A stretch of DNA of 64,000 nt from contig JAGQDJ010000001.1 of assembly GCA_022885665.1 (NCBI GenBank), positions 124,001 to 188,000 on the forward strand, given 5' to 3'. Origin of the DNA: Triops longicaudatus (Eukaryota > Arthropoda > Branchiopoda > Notostraca > Triopsidae). The translations under genes and the position numbers were made by a program. This document shows, piece by piece, positions 23,474 through 35,600 of this stretch; position 1 is the stretch's first letter, and every line of letters starts with the position of its first letter. Below the pieces are notes generated by a model. It saw nothing but the letters and a program-made list of their open reading frames with translations. It was not told the DNA's origin and did not search any database.

Positions 23474-26400
23474 CCATAGCTGAGCAGCTAATGAGAAACC
23501 GACAGAAGTACAAGAAAAATTCGTTTTTCCGACGGTATTTATTAGATTGAAAAATCAACGTCGGGGTGTGTTCGGATTTGCTTCCAGATGGCTCTTTTTT
23601 ATGGATTCTGGGATTTTTTTTTAAGACATATGCAGATAGTTTCTTTTGTTAGGGCTTTGTGAGACATTCAGCAAATGAAGTTTACGTTTAGGACTTTTTA
23701 GTTTGTAGAGTTTTGTTTTTTTTACACAAGAAAAAAACAGACAACGAGATCCCAGCGCTTCCATTAGCAATGAGTTTTTAAGTTTGTGTTAATACTCTCG
23801 AGTTTCGTCAGCGTGTTAATTTTCTTTCCAATCATTGAAGGTTTAGGTTAGGGACCAGAAGTGATGCCATAAAAGGACAACCAAGGCGCGGAGGTTGTAT
23901 AATTTTTGCCAACAGACACGTGTATGAGGCGGGAAATAGGAGAGTGCCATATTTTTGTGAATTCAAGTGTCCCCAAAGTGCCTTTACAAATGATTCTTCC
24001 TCTTCTAAGGAAGAGTATAATTTTTCAGTTCGTTAATCTTCTCTTCGGGTCTTTCTGAGCTCTGCCCTCCCTCCCTCATTACCCTCCACCCCCAAGTGCG
24101 GAAGACACTTAACGGTTTTTTATTTTGTTTCTTTTTGTGTGTGTAATGGAGTTGAATTTTTATGTGTATGTTTGTTATAGCAGACAGGTCCTTCTTGCTT
24201 AAATCCTTTGTTTATTAGCAAGTTTTGTGCCAATTTTCAACAACCTAATCCAGGGATTGTGTAAAGTTTCATTTTGCTACAGACCCCACTACGGCCATGT
24301 ATTTGTTACCGACCACTTTTGTTACAGAGGGTGAGAACATTATAGGTTAGTGCAATTGTTTGAAGGGTTAGGTAGAACACTAGAATTCTACTTGGATTAA
24401 GAAGAACAGGTGGCAAGCGTCTTTCAGAGAGTTGTAGAGGGAAGAGAGAAGTTATGCTCATTCGTAATTGCCACATATTTTCCCCCTTTTTTGTACCGTG
24501 AGATAACACGTCCCCCGTCAGATTTTCTACTTTTTTCTTCTTAAGTGTTGGAATATCTATTGACCCTTAAATATCGACAAACATAGGCTCTAAAAGTATA
24601 ATTCAAGATGGGCTCAACTCCGTCGAGTGTCTTCTCTGTTCTGTGATAGATCTATCATCCATGGAAGTTTCAAAAAAAGAAGAAATTTAAGAATTGTCGT
24701 TCGCCGTTCAGAGATTCGATTTCAATAAATTGTTTAAATCATGATATAGTACGACTGATTTTCTTTTTAAATCAAAAGTTTTAGTCTGTTAGAAGAGTGC
24801 AATTAAAATAATTTTGTGCAAAAAGTGCTTTAATTAAGTCTTTACCGAAGCATTGGGTCTCGACTTTTTTGTTTCACGCGAATTATTTGCGCTTTAGTAG
24901 GTTGGTGTCGTACGCTGTTAGCGTATTTTCTCCTAATTGTACTTTTCATCAGTTAGTTTACCAAAAAAAAAAAAAATCCAAATAACGTCTGCATTTTGTC
25001 TCCGACCAAGTCCTCGTCTAGCTATTTGAAATGGGAATTTTAGTAAGTAAACTTATGAAACCTAATCTAATAGCCGTATTTACCCCATGTTATACATGGA
25101 CGTTCTAAGACTGGTCCAATTATTTTTATTCGTTTATCTCTTACATTCAACGGGTTTGGAGGCAAATAAATGTAAGGTGACGTAACTTAGCCCAAACCTA
25201 TCGAATTTATCATGTATCTTACGCGGGCGCCCACGTAATCTCGGACGTCTCTTTTTTATCCCTCTACAGTTTTTGTATGTTCCTTTGATACTGTTAAAGT
25301 AGAATTCCTATTCTGTCAAAGGATACCGAAGGTTAGTTGACAACATCTAATACACGTGTTACGTGTATAAGGAAACTCCAGAGTAGACAAGTAATCGAAA
25401 ATATATGTTACATTTTTTTCTAATTATTTCAGAGCGTTCGGAAAACTTGACCACGCTTTTATACTAACCATAATTGAGTATTTAAATAAACACAAAAATT
25501 GTTCCTTAATAAAGAAAAACCTTGCCAAGGCGGTTGACGCGCTCGATAATTTTTATAATCGGGAGTTGACAAACTCGCGGTTTTATTGTATTTTGTCTAT
25601 TTGTGGAGGAAGCTAAGCTAGAGTTGGTTAAATAAGATTATACTTATTAATCGAACGTGAAGCTAGGTTAAGCAAGTTTTAGTTGAAGATACTTATTTTC
25701 TCATTTGAAGACCTTTACAAACCCTAAGAAATTATCGAAAACTCAAGAGAAAAGATCCCAAGATACAGTAAATGGAAACAAGCTCATTCTTGTACTGAAG
25801 TAGCGGAATCAGATTTACTTTTTAAGTGCCTCTAGTCTTATTTTTTTTCTTGAAAGAACGTGCACTAGTGCAAATTATTACTGCGGCGTTGGTATTTTAT
25901 TCCTCAAAATTCCATAGTTCGTAAATTAAAATTCTTATGTGAGTGGCCTCGTGTTATGATTATATGCTCAAGATCGTAAACCAGTTTATGCACAACGTGT
26001 GCACTACGTTCACTTTGGAGAAGGGATGTGTGACAGGTAAACCTCAGAAAGTTGACATTTATTGCATGGTTCCCGGAAGCGCAGAAATGTAATATGTGAA
26101 CAAATGCATGTTATTCGGGGTATGTATATTACATTTCCAGGAAATACGAATATGCATGAATTAATTTGATAAGCAGGGTTGCCAACAAAAGTGAAGGTTA
26201 ATTCTTATGACCGCAGCTTCCATTTTAAGCCAACGCGGTTAGTTTTTGATGCAGATGTTCGGGAAGTGTCTGGTAGGAGAACAAAACAGTGATGTGCTCC
26301 CGAACCGGTGGGTTCCATCCGATCCGGCTCGACGCCCACTGGTTAAATTGCGAATAAGGGCAAACGGCGGGCTGAAAAAAAAAAGCTCGGAAGGTACCCG

Positions 26401-26623
26401 GTGCCAGGTGGAAGGGCAGAGAAAGAGAGGGGACTGAGTAAGGAGTTTGATGAAAAGACGAGCGAAAAGGTAAACATCAAACTGCACGTTGGCCTGCAGC
26501 AGTTGTCTCCCCGCCCACTTTTGAACGTTGTTCGGGAGTTGTTTGTGGCGGCGACTCGCATTCAGTGTTGAGTCGGAGAGTGGTTGGCTTGCTGCTAATT
26601 TTCTGGAGAATTAGTAGTAGTTC
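23474..26623. other. ELK 3' region and gene-poor spacer
   Basis: The ELK 3' untranslated region probably runs to the AATAAA at 24724-24729. Beyond that the sequence is AT-rich with no recognisable exons. A more GC-rich stretch at about 26240-26600 could be a promoter region. Confidence 0.45.
24724..24729 (+). terminator. Candidate ELK polyadenylation signal
   Basis: AATAAA about 1.25 kb after the ELK stop codon. No earlier canonical AATAAA was seen in the 3' region. Confidence 0.4.
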
Positions 26624-26872
26624 ATGGCTTTGTGCTCTTCCGCATCCAACTCACTTACTGTGTATCTCTTATGTGCATAACTTCCAACATGCAAGTCAAC
26701 TAACATTGAGTGTACTGAAGCCGGTTTAGTGTGCAACGAGTGCAACAAGCACATTGAACATCTATTTCCTAATTCGACAAGTTTCGGCCAGGAGCCAGAT
26801 CCTGATGCCATCATAAGGTGCAAATCCCTTTTCCCCAAACGCCGTCCTACGCAGAGAAAAAGAACGTGCTAA
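26624..26872 (+). pseudogene. Cys-rich secreted-like ORF with an in-frame TAA
   Basis: From ATG 26624 the frame reads MALCSSASNSLTVYLLCA, a possible signal peptide, then TAA (26678-26680). It stays open for 63 more codons to TAA 26870-26872. The second part holds five cysteines, including CNECNKH, and a basic tail KRRPTQRKRTC. A signal-like start and a Cys-rich basic peptide in the same frame suggest a small secreted protein broken by one nonsense change, or readthrough. No family was recognised. Chance cannot be excluded for an ORF this short. Confidence 0.3.
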
Positions 26873-29800
26873 GGTGGCTCTGGAGGGCAAAAGCTGTGTT
26901 CTTTGTGTCTTGGCCTTATACAAAGTGAACAGAAAAGGCCCCAGCGGCGAGTCAATTTGCTTGAGCGAAGCAAAACCTGAGCAGGTATGAAATTACTTCA
27001 ATGATTCGCCCATTTACCTCAGGCCCAATGTCCGTGGATATCCGCGTAACACGTCGTTTCGTATTTGTGCTTGTGCTGGTGAATTAAAAACCCTACGCAT
27101 GGTGGACAAAGTCGCTCTTGGTGTTTATTTTTATTTATTATTATTTTTTCATGGTCTCCTTTGTTTACGTGACAAGACTTTGTCTCCAAGCTCACAAAGG
27201 GCTCAACATGAAAACTGTTAGGTTGACAGCAAAATTCTTTTACCTGGAATGAAATACAGGTAGCGGCAGATTTTTTTTCTTGCGTTTTAAGCCTCTTTCC
27301 AGAGCAAGAATTTTCTTATCTTAGTCCTGAAAGGAACTTGAGAATTTCTTAAAAAAAAATTACAGACTTACAAGTTGACAAAGAGTATTCAGTAAACAAA
27401 GCAACAAAGGAAAACCTCGTCGAAGGCCCAACATTCTTTCGAAGACTAGGAGGCTGGAAAAAGGAAATTATGTTAACTGTGTGCAAAGCCTATGATAACA
27501 TGAAAAGTCTCCGATGCAGAAAACAACTGCGATTTACGGCCCCTAATTCACAACTTTCTATGCTACCACGTAAGGTCTCGCTACATTAACTTGCCGAATT
27601 CTGTAGAAAGCCGTAATTTATTGCCGAATTTTCTATACCAGGGCTAAAGGGAGAGCTTAGAAAACTGTGAGAATTTAAAGTCAGTATATGTCTCTTGTAA
27701 TACTAATATATGGTCATATTGTTTATGTTATCCGTATAGAGTGTCTTCGTTGATTCTGGTCTCATGAAGTTTATTTTAACAGTGTCTTCTCACCCATACT
27801 TGTCTGCAAAGCTTGTTCGAAAAGGGAGCGATAAGCTGTCCTCGTTTGCTTGGGAACAAGAAACTAGCAAATTGTTGCGTTAATGACTTGTCACGTCACG
27901 CGTGTCACGAACTCCCTCTCTCACTCTCTCTTATTGAAATTGCAGTAGACACTTCCCTGGTTCTCCCGTAAAGCGACCCAGCCGTCTCGCTTACCCTATC
28001 TGGAGAGTGAAATCCAGTACCATTCTATTTAAGATAAGGATAACGTAAAAGGATAAAGTCGCGGACCCAAGTTCCTGGAGATCTGAGCAAACTGGGCTTT
28101 GCCTGATTAGCAGTTGGAAGTTATTCAAAAATATATGGAACCGTAATCTACCTTACAGGGATTAGGGACACTTCTAAAGGTAACTTTTGCACCATCAGAA
28201 GTCTTAACACTGGAGAATGGAATAATTTAAAAGGGGAGGATACAGTTGTCGGCCTCAAATGATCTTTGAATGATGGGTACACTTTCTTTTGGGGAAAGGA
28301 TTCTTGACAGGAATCAGATTTCATTTGGCATTGGTATCCATTTCGCGAGGGCTCATCATTCATTCGCAGCATAGGGAAAGCAGTGACTGAAGCTTGATAT
28401 ATGCATAGATTTCAGAAGATGAAGTTTTAAAAAGAGGGAGGGTCAGTATTAAAGAATTGGGAGCCTCTTCTGCCTATAAGGAAGATATTATTCTGGATAT
28501 TTTTTCCTATGCAATTGCGTTTTTATCTGGGTGGTATCATCTACCTTTAGGTAAGGTTGTAAAAGTGAAAAGACAACGGGCGTGACGAAACTGGCTTTCT
28601 TTCCCGAGAGTTTTGGCTGGTTTGCATTTCTTCCTGGTTGGTTATGGCACATAATAGGCTGTGAGTCAAACCTCAAAATTGGGCTTTCATGGGACTGTTG
28701 CATGTTGCCCGCGAGAGCTAGACAATAGACGTACTGGGGTTTAGGTCAGAGCTGGCGGGAGATTATGATTTGAGAAACTGATGTTATAAATGCAGGTCCT
28801 TTTTTGGGAAGTAGGGTAATTTTTGAGAGATATTAGAATAATATTCTACTTAATACTTAATATAATTACGCGAATGGCATGCATACAAATTATCAACGTT
28901 TGGGACTACACACTGACATATTATGTAACCTAATTTTGGCGCTCATGATCAACATTAAAACAGTATATTCGTAGCATGCTTCAACGGATTTAAATAGCAT
29001 AAAAGGAAAAATAGCACTCAACAACAAATGTAAAATTCAATAAATATATTCATAAATTTCGCCAACAATGCGAACTGCAACAGTGAAATGTTAACTCTTT
29101 CAATAGAATCTGAAATACAAGAAAGGAGACAAGATGAGACAAGAAAACAAGCACTATACATGAACAACTGCACGAACAATTTCTTTAGAAAATATCCAAG
29201 TTAATCTTAAGCTTTCACGTGCGACAAACTTGACAAGAAAACTGAGAAAACTATTAAGCTTCACCGAATAATACTTGACCTATCAACACTGCTACTCTCG
29301 AAACGTTTCGTCAGCACATACATAATCAAACAACAGCAATCAAACATGTGAACAACATGTGTTTCTTGGCTTTATGTCTTTGGAATTAATGCACCGTGCG
29401 GTGCAAAATCAATTTTAGTAATGTTTCACATAACAGATTCCTGCTGGACATAAACGTAAGGTCAACGAAGTGTGGAAGTGATTCAATTGTCAGACCTGGT
29501 CCTACATTTTTCTGCACTGGACTATTGTATTAGACCCTAGTTTCTTCGATCACAAGCTTCATCGTAGTGTTTGTTTTTCATTTTGTGTATGCCATAGAAA
29601 GCAGTAGATAGGATGCTAATTAAACATATTTAATTAATTATTTTTGATTGGAAATTTTTTCCTATACACACGGGAAAGTAGCCCAAGTTTGAGAAACTTT
29701 GCCAATAACTAGGGGCAATCGCAGATTTTTATTGTTAGGTCCCCAGCATTTAGGTGGAGCTAACTATGTTTGAGGTACCAATTTTTTTATTTTTATTTAA

Positions 29801-30104
29801 TTTTTTTTGTCGCAATCACCTTATTTAGGGGGCCATGATTCACGAGATATAGGGGCCGATTGTAACAGTGTGGTGGGCATATTTGGGTGGTTTTGCTGTG
29901 CGTGATAAACTAGCTTAAGTGCTAAAGCATAAAATCGGTAGTGCGTAACGATAGGGTTTATAAACCTAATAGAGAAGGCAGGCGCGAAGTCACGATAATT
30001 GGATAATTGGGAAATTTATCGAAACTTGTTATTGAAGTATTAGGTAGTAGTGGAAGAACTAGTGTTTTCTTATTGCAAGACTGATTAGTTCCTTATTTTT
30101 TTAA

Positions 30105-30183
<79 letters not shown>

Positions 30184-32611
30184 TTTTGAGCGGGGGCTGG
30201 ACGAGAAATTAGTTAGAAAGGCACACGAAGGTACGCAAGCTTGTGGTAATTGAATTGAGTAACTGGCCGTAGGCTTACACATTATACGAAACAATGCATG
30301 TTGTGGTAGAGGTGCAATTCAGACCCGCAATTGAGGCCTTGTATTTTGCGTGTTCTTTCTATTCACACCGCATTTGCGTATCGCGGTGAGAATAGACTAT
30401 ATTTACTAATCGTGGTTTAGGTAATATGTGAGTAGCTCTTGTCATAACGTAGAAAAAAGACTAGAGGGTAGATTTTGTTTCCACGATTCTTCAACTCCAG
30501 TAATGCGGAGACTATACGAACATTCCTGTATGGTAGGGGAGAGGTTATGACGAAAGGAATACAGAACAGGAGATGCAAAAAGTTAAAGCAAATGAAATAC
30601 AGCTAGATGGTAGCAAATCTGTTGAAAATTAAATAAATAGGAAGTAACTTTTAACTACCGAAACAATAGGAAATTAAATACCAGCAACTGTTCTTTGTGC
30701 AAATAAAGCAAGTCTGATTCTTTTTTTTTTTTGCATAGTGAGGTTTGTTTCATTATTGTGGTTACATATGGAAACCCCAAAAAAATCTACTAATAACTTC
30801 GATAATTGTAAAATTTTAGTATTTCATTAAGTCTTTTTAATTTAAATCCGAAAAGTGAACGAAACCGAAAATTGTTGCTTGTTTTTTATATCTCGCCGGT
30901 CTTTAATTTAAAGCACTCGGAACTGTTTTATTACGCTGAAAAATTTTACGTTTAGTTTAGTTAAAAAGCCGTCACTAAAGACATATTTGCGCATGTGCGT
31001 TAATACAATGTTATATTCCCATAGTAAAGTCGACGTGCATACTGGATTTGCAGCGTCATGCAATGTACAGTGAATTACGATAATTAGATACAAATGACAC
31101 TGCTTTAATACAAGCTTGCCGAGCAACTCTTAACTCGCCTGTGGCATACAAGTCACAACGTAGCGTCTTACTCTTTTCTTTTAGCAATTCATGTATCAAA
31201 CTGGGTATTTACAAGAACGCAAATCATGCGATTTGTTGCTGTAAGGAAAAGTACAGGTAAAGCAAGCCCTGGGTTTTCTTAAGATTTGCATCCCTTGGTT
31301 CCTCGTATCTTGTTGAATCAATGACTTGTGAGTCTTTGGTAATCAACGATGTATGGTGGAATGCATAATAAGCGATTGAGCACAGGTAGCCGCGTGTTAG
31401 GAAACATTCTTTCGTACGTGAGAATTATACATAGGTTCTATGGAAACTGTACGTTTACTACAGATTTTGTTATAACGCTTTCTTGACAACCATTACCGGA
31501 GATACAAAATAGTCCACAAATCCTTTAAAATTACAAGATGTTAACCAATGAGCCTTTCTCTCTTCGTTGATCAGCAGAACTTGCTGACAACAAGTAAACG
31601 TTATTTTGCTGTCACAAACCAAACCTGTATTTGGCTTCTGACATAGTGTTGCGACATTGGTGAGCAAATGGGCAGAGCTGACATGCAAAAGGGAAAAGAA
31701 AAATACGCGAGCCATTCACAAGGTTCAGGCTGATGACCCGTGTGTGAATGCTGAAGAACTAGCAAACTTGTCTCCATCGCGTATCCGAGAACCTGCGTAA
31801 ATTGTGGATTTCTTATATGCACTCTTTAGTCGCAAGCATTCTGGTTTTGTTCACTACCAGCTTCGGCACGTGGGCCACACCCATTTTCGCAAGCTGATCA
31901 AGATTGCGATTTGGTTTCGAACTTTTCCGTGTCAAAGACCTGAAACTCAACAATTGTATTGTTGCAAGGATCCTACAGACTTTAACGAGCCATCTTCGCG
32001 TAGTGTTTTACGTTGTGTATTTATATTTAAAATAACGTGATAAGCGGTCAACATAGGGAAGTGACTTACGAAGAGTTGGGAACTGGAAGACGGTAACGTA
32101 GTGCACGCCAATACGTTGTTCAGTTCATAACTGACATGTTTGCTTCGCTCGTGGCGAGAACGACATATGAATAATGCATCGTGTCGTGACCTTGGTTTAA
32201 GCGTTAATTAGAATAGCAGCTGTCAGAATGCCCACATGCAGCCCTGACAGCTGCGTTCATCTGCATAACCTTCGTACTATCTTTCATATGTTTGGAAGCC
32301 GAGCTTTCCTGCTTGGCGTTATTTGAAACGGCAAACCTCTTTAAACCGGTTAAGTCATTCTTTAAAGCTCTTGGCTTTCGCAGAAGAAAGTCCATTCCGA
32401 CTTTTTTCTTTTTGTTTCCTGGGTTTAAAAAATATAAACATTTTGTGATTCAGTCCCGGTTTGGGCTTTCAGTATTCCTTTTACATGTCCTTTTATGGAT
32501 TACAAACCCATGTTTACGTTCGAAGCCAAGCTCTGGAGCTAACTCGAGTGCCACTCCTCATGTGTGTTTATTTTGCGTTTTTCAGATTCCACAAGAAGCT
32601 TAATCTCAACA
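26873..32611. other. Large gene-poor region upstream of KANK
   Basis: About 5.7 kb with no convincing coding exon. An open frame at 26822-26983 ends at a plausible donor (GAGCAG/GTATGA) and could be a leader exon. An acceptor at 32585 just before the KANK start codon shows that KANK has at least one upstream non-coding exon, probably somewhere in this interval. It also contains a TTA microsatellite. Confidence 0.5.
30105..30184. repeat. TTA trinucleotide microsatellite
   Basis: About 26 near-perfect tandem copies of TTA (ATT/TAT in other phases). The poly-Asn ORF on the minus strand is an artefact of this repeat. Confidence 0.97.
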
Positions 32612-35600
32612 ATGGGGCTAGAAAACTTGACCCGGTACGCCCCGACTCCTCCCGAACCGCCTCCGAGGACGAATCGACGACCTTCGTTTACTCAGCAACA
32701 GCAGCAACAGTTGTGGCAACAGCTGAACCTGTACCATGCCGATTCTCCGCCGCCGAATGAAGTCCTCCTGCCGACGCATTCTCCCGTGGTAACGCTCCGT
32801 GGTTCAAATCAAGTGAAGACGAATGGAAGCATTAAAAATTCCTGCAGCCGATGTCAGTGCTGCCCGTATGGTTTCCATATCGACACCGACTTTGTGCGGT
32901 ATTGCGAAGACATATCCAGCGGCTCCAACACCCTGAAGGATCAACGCCGAGTCCGTCGGAGACAAAGACGATCCATGGAAGTCCTCTTAGGTCTCGTTCC
33001 TTCCCCAACTCAACCCCCGGCAAGTCTTTTACCTGTCATTGCGGATAAAGAAGGACCCGAAGACCCCCCACCAGAAAACATGCCAAAGAAAAGATCAATC
33101 TCACCCAGAAAGGACAAACGTCAGGTAATTTTTTCCTCATGGTCTCTTGGAAGAGATAATATAAAAAATACATACCAAAAGAAAATATTACTACAAAATC
33201 TTAAAAAACTTCTTAGCAGGCCGCATTACAAGTGAAATGTTGTGACAACCTTCTTAAGAGGAAAACTTGTAACTAAAGATCTATAAGAAAGCAGAGATGA
33301 AACAAAAAAGGTTGCTTTGGACCAGAGAAATGAATTTCCCATGAAAAATGGAAGCCGAAATCTTTCGGTAGTAAAAATAGTTGTCAGGAAAAGATATTGA
33401 AACAGTACAAGAGATGGCAAATTTGATTGGTAGTCGGTAGACAACTACTTTCGAACAATGAATCTTCAGAATTGTATCGGAGATTTAGTTTGCATTTTTT
33501 TTTTATTTATTTATCGGAGCAAAGTTTGCTGGAAGAATAATAAATTGTTTTCCTTTTTAGGGCATACCGCCGCTGTTTTCGCAGCCGCCGCCTCCCCCTG
33601 ATCTGCTTCACACCTCGGAAATGCTGACCACGAGCTTGCAGGAAGCCATGGTAGACTTCGAGGAAACGCTGGAACGCTCTGTAAGCATGGGAGGAGTGGC
33701 CTCGAAGCCTCTACCACCACCAGTAACGACATCCACTCCCAAACGGGAAATCCCAGCCATTGATCTATTGACAGACACGCCCTCCGGCCAAGGGGCAGGT
33801 ATTAAAAAAGCTCGTCATTAGTTTTAATCCCTTCACTTTTTTAGCGCATCAATAGGCAGGCAAATATTTAAGTTTCCTTTCGTTTTTTTTCCCTTTCTCT
33901 TAGATTCCCCTGATTATAATGAGGGTTTATCAAACTTGGGCAAAACAGATGGTCTCGGACTCCCGACGGCGGCGCAGAGCTTGAATTTGCAAGCTGTGCG
34001 ACAACAGATGGCCCAGAGCTTAGAAAAACTAAAAGAATTAGAAGAGCAAGTCAAAATTATTCCAGTACTCCAAGTAAAGGCTTTGAAAAGTTACTTTTTT
34101 GTGTGCTATTTGTTAAAGTTGTGTTCCGAGTACTAAGTTCTTATGTGTTTGTTTTTCAGGTAAAAGTATCCGTTTTACAGGAAGAGAAACGAAAGCTAGC
34201 ACAGCTGCTCAAAAAGGAAACGGAAACCAAACTAGCGACGCCCCGAAGTACCCATAACGCTAGTACTACGACCGTCACGCCGCTGAGCCGCAGCATAGGC
34301 TCTACGACGTGCGATCTTGGCCGAAATACCTCCAGCTCCACTCAAACTGATCCGGTTCCGTCCAACACTGCGCAAGATTCCACCGGCATGAACTTCTTGC
34401 GAAACGTGACTCAGTCCTCGTCCGTATTCAACCGATGGGCCCAACCTTTGGTCCCGCCCCCACGGCTCTCACGCGATACTGCTACCAATACAGAAAAAAG
34501 TGGCGTAGAGTCGAAATTAGTGGGAACGGATCTCCGATTCGATCAGATTATCACTCCTTCGAACCTGGAGCACGCGGTCAAAGAAGCGGAAGAGCGAGTC
34601 CGGAAGGCATGCGAAGCCGAGCGGAAACGAGCTCAGTTTTTTATGTCCTCCCAAGGTACTCAAACTACTCACACGCTGCGAAACACCCAAAGCGTGCAAA
34701 CAGACGTAATAGTCTCCCAGGTACCAATTAGCACTGTGTTGAAGCGTGACGTCGGTATAAATATCAGCGAGGAGCATCCGATACAGTTGTTAAAAGATAC
34801 GGTGGCCACTGAAAAAGTCAAAACAACGAAAAATGCAGCCGTGGGTGCTTACAGCGTGAAGGACGTTTGGTGCTTAAAATGTCAAGCCGTTCCGACACGC
34901 AACGTGGCCTGTGGCGAAGCGAAGATTAATGAATTAGATTGCGAAAAGTGTGCAAATAAGAAAACACGAAGTATTGGTGCAGGAAGTTGCACCATTGATG
35001 AGGATTTCTGTAAAATATGCACACGGGGGAAGACTACGGTTTGTGTTGGTGTGGGAGAGGCTGACGTACGCAGCGCACTACCTTGTGCTAAGTGCGAAAT
35101 ACGCAAGAAGGACGCGGCAGTACTGGCCAAAGTCCAAACCCGAGAAACTAGCGCTGGGGTCGTCATAGAAACAATGGCGGTTGGAACGAGCCCCTCAGGA
35201 GGCGAAGCGCTACAGGTGTGCGATAAATGTTCAGGGGAAATTCGCCAGATGGCGAAAGAAGTCGTCCAATACCAGCCAAAAAGCTCAAACTTGCCACCAT
35301 TGCCCTCGAGGATTCCAAGACCGTCACCCCCTCGGACTCCTGCGGCGCAAAATAAATTGAACACGTCCTCGAATTTTAACAAAGTAGCGAATCAGGACAC
35401 AAGCTTCCATAACAGCGACATCACGACCAGCGAAGATGTGTGTACAGAAAATAAACAAACTGTTGATACACAAGCTATCGAAAACGCATCTCAGAAACGG
35501 GAATTTGTGCGTCAAGAAACGGTCGTCTTGGAGAAGAAGTACTGCTAGACTTTTGGATGACGACGGTGATTAATCTTACGATTTTTAAAAATTAGGGAGC

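Noticed and set aside
30085..30294. Poly-Asn ORF on the minus strand
   Set aside because: It is a translation of the TTA microsatellite with no flanking conserved sequence.
34882..35382. 166-codon minus-strand ORF opposite KANK
   Set aside because: It is an antisense shadow of KANK exon 4 without family features.
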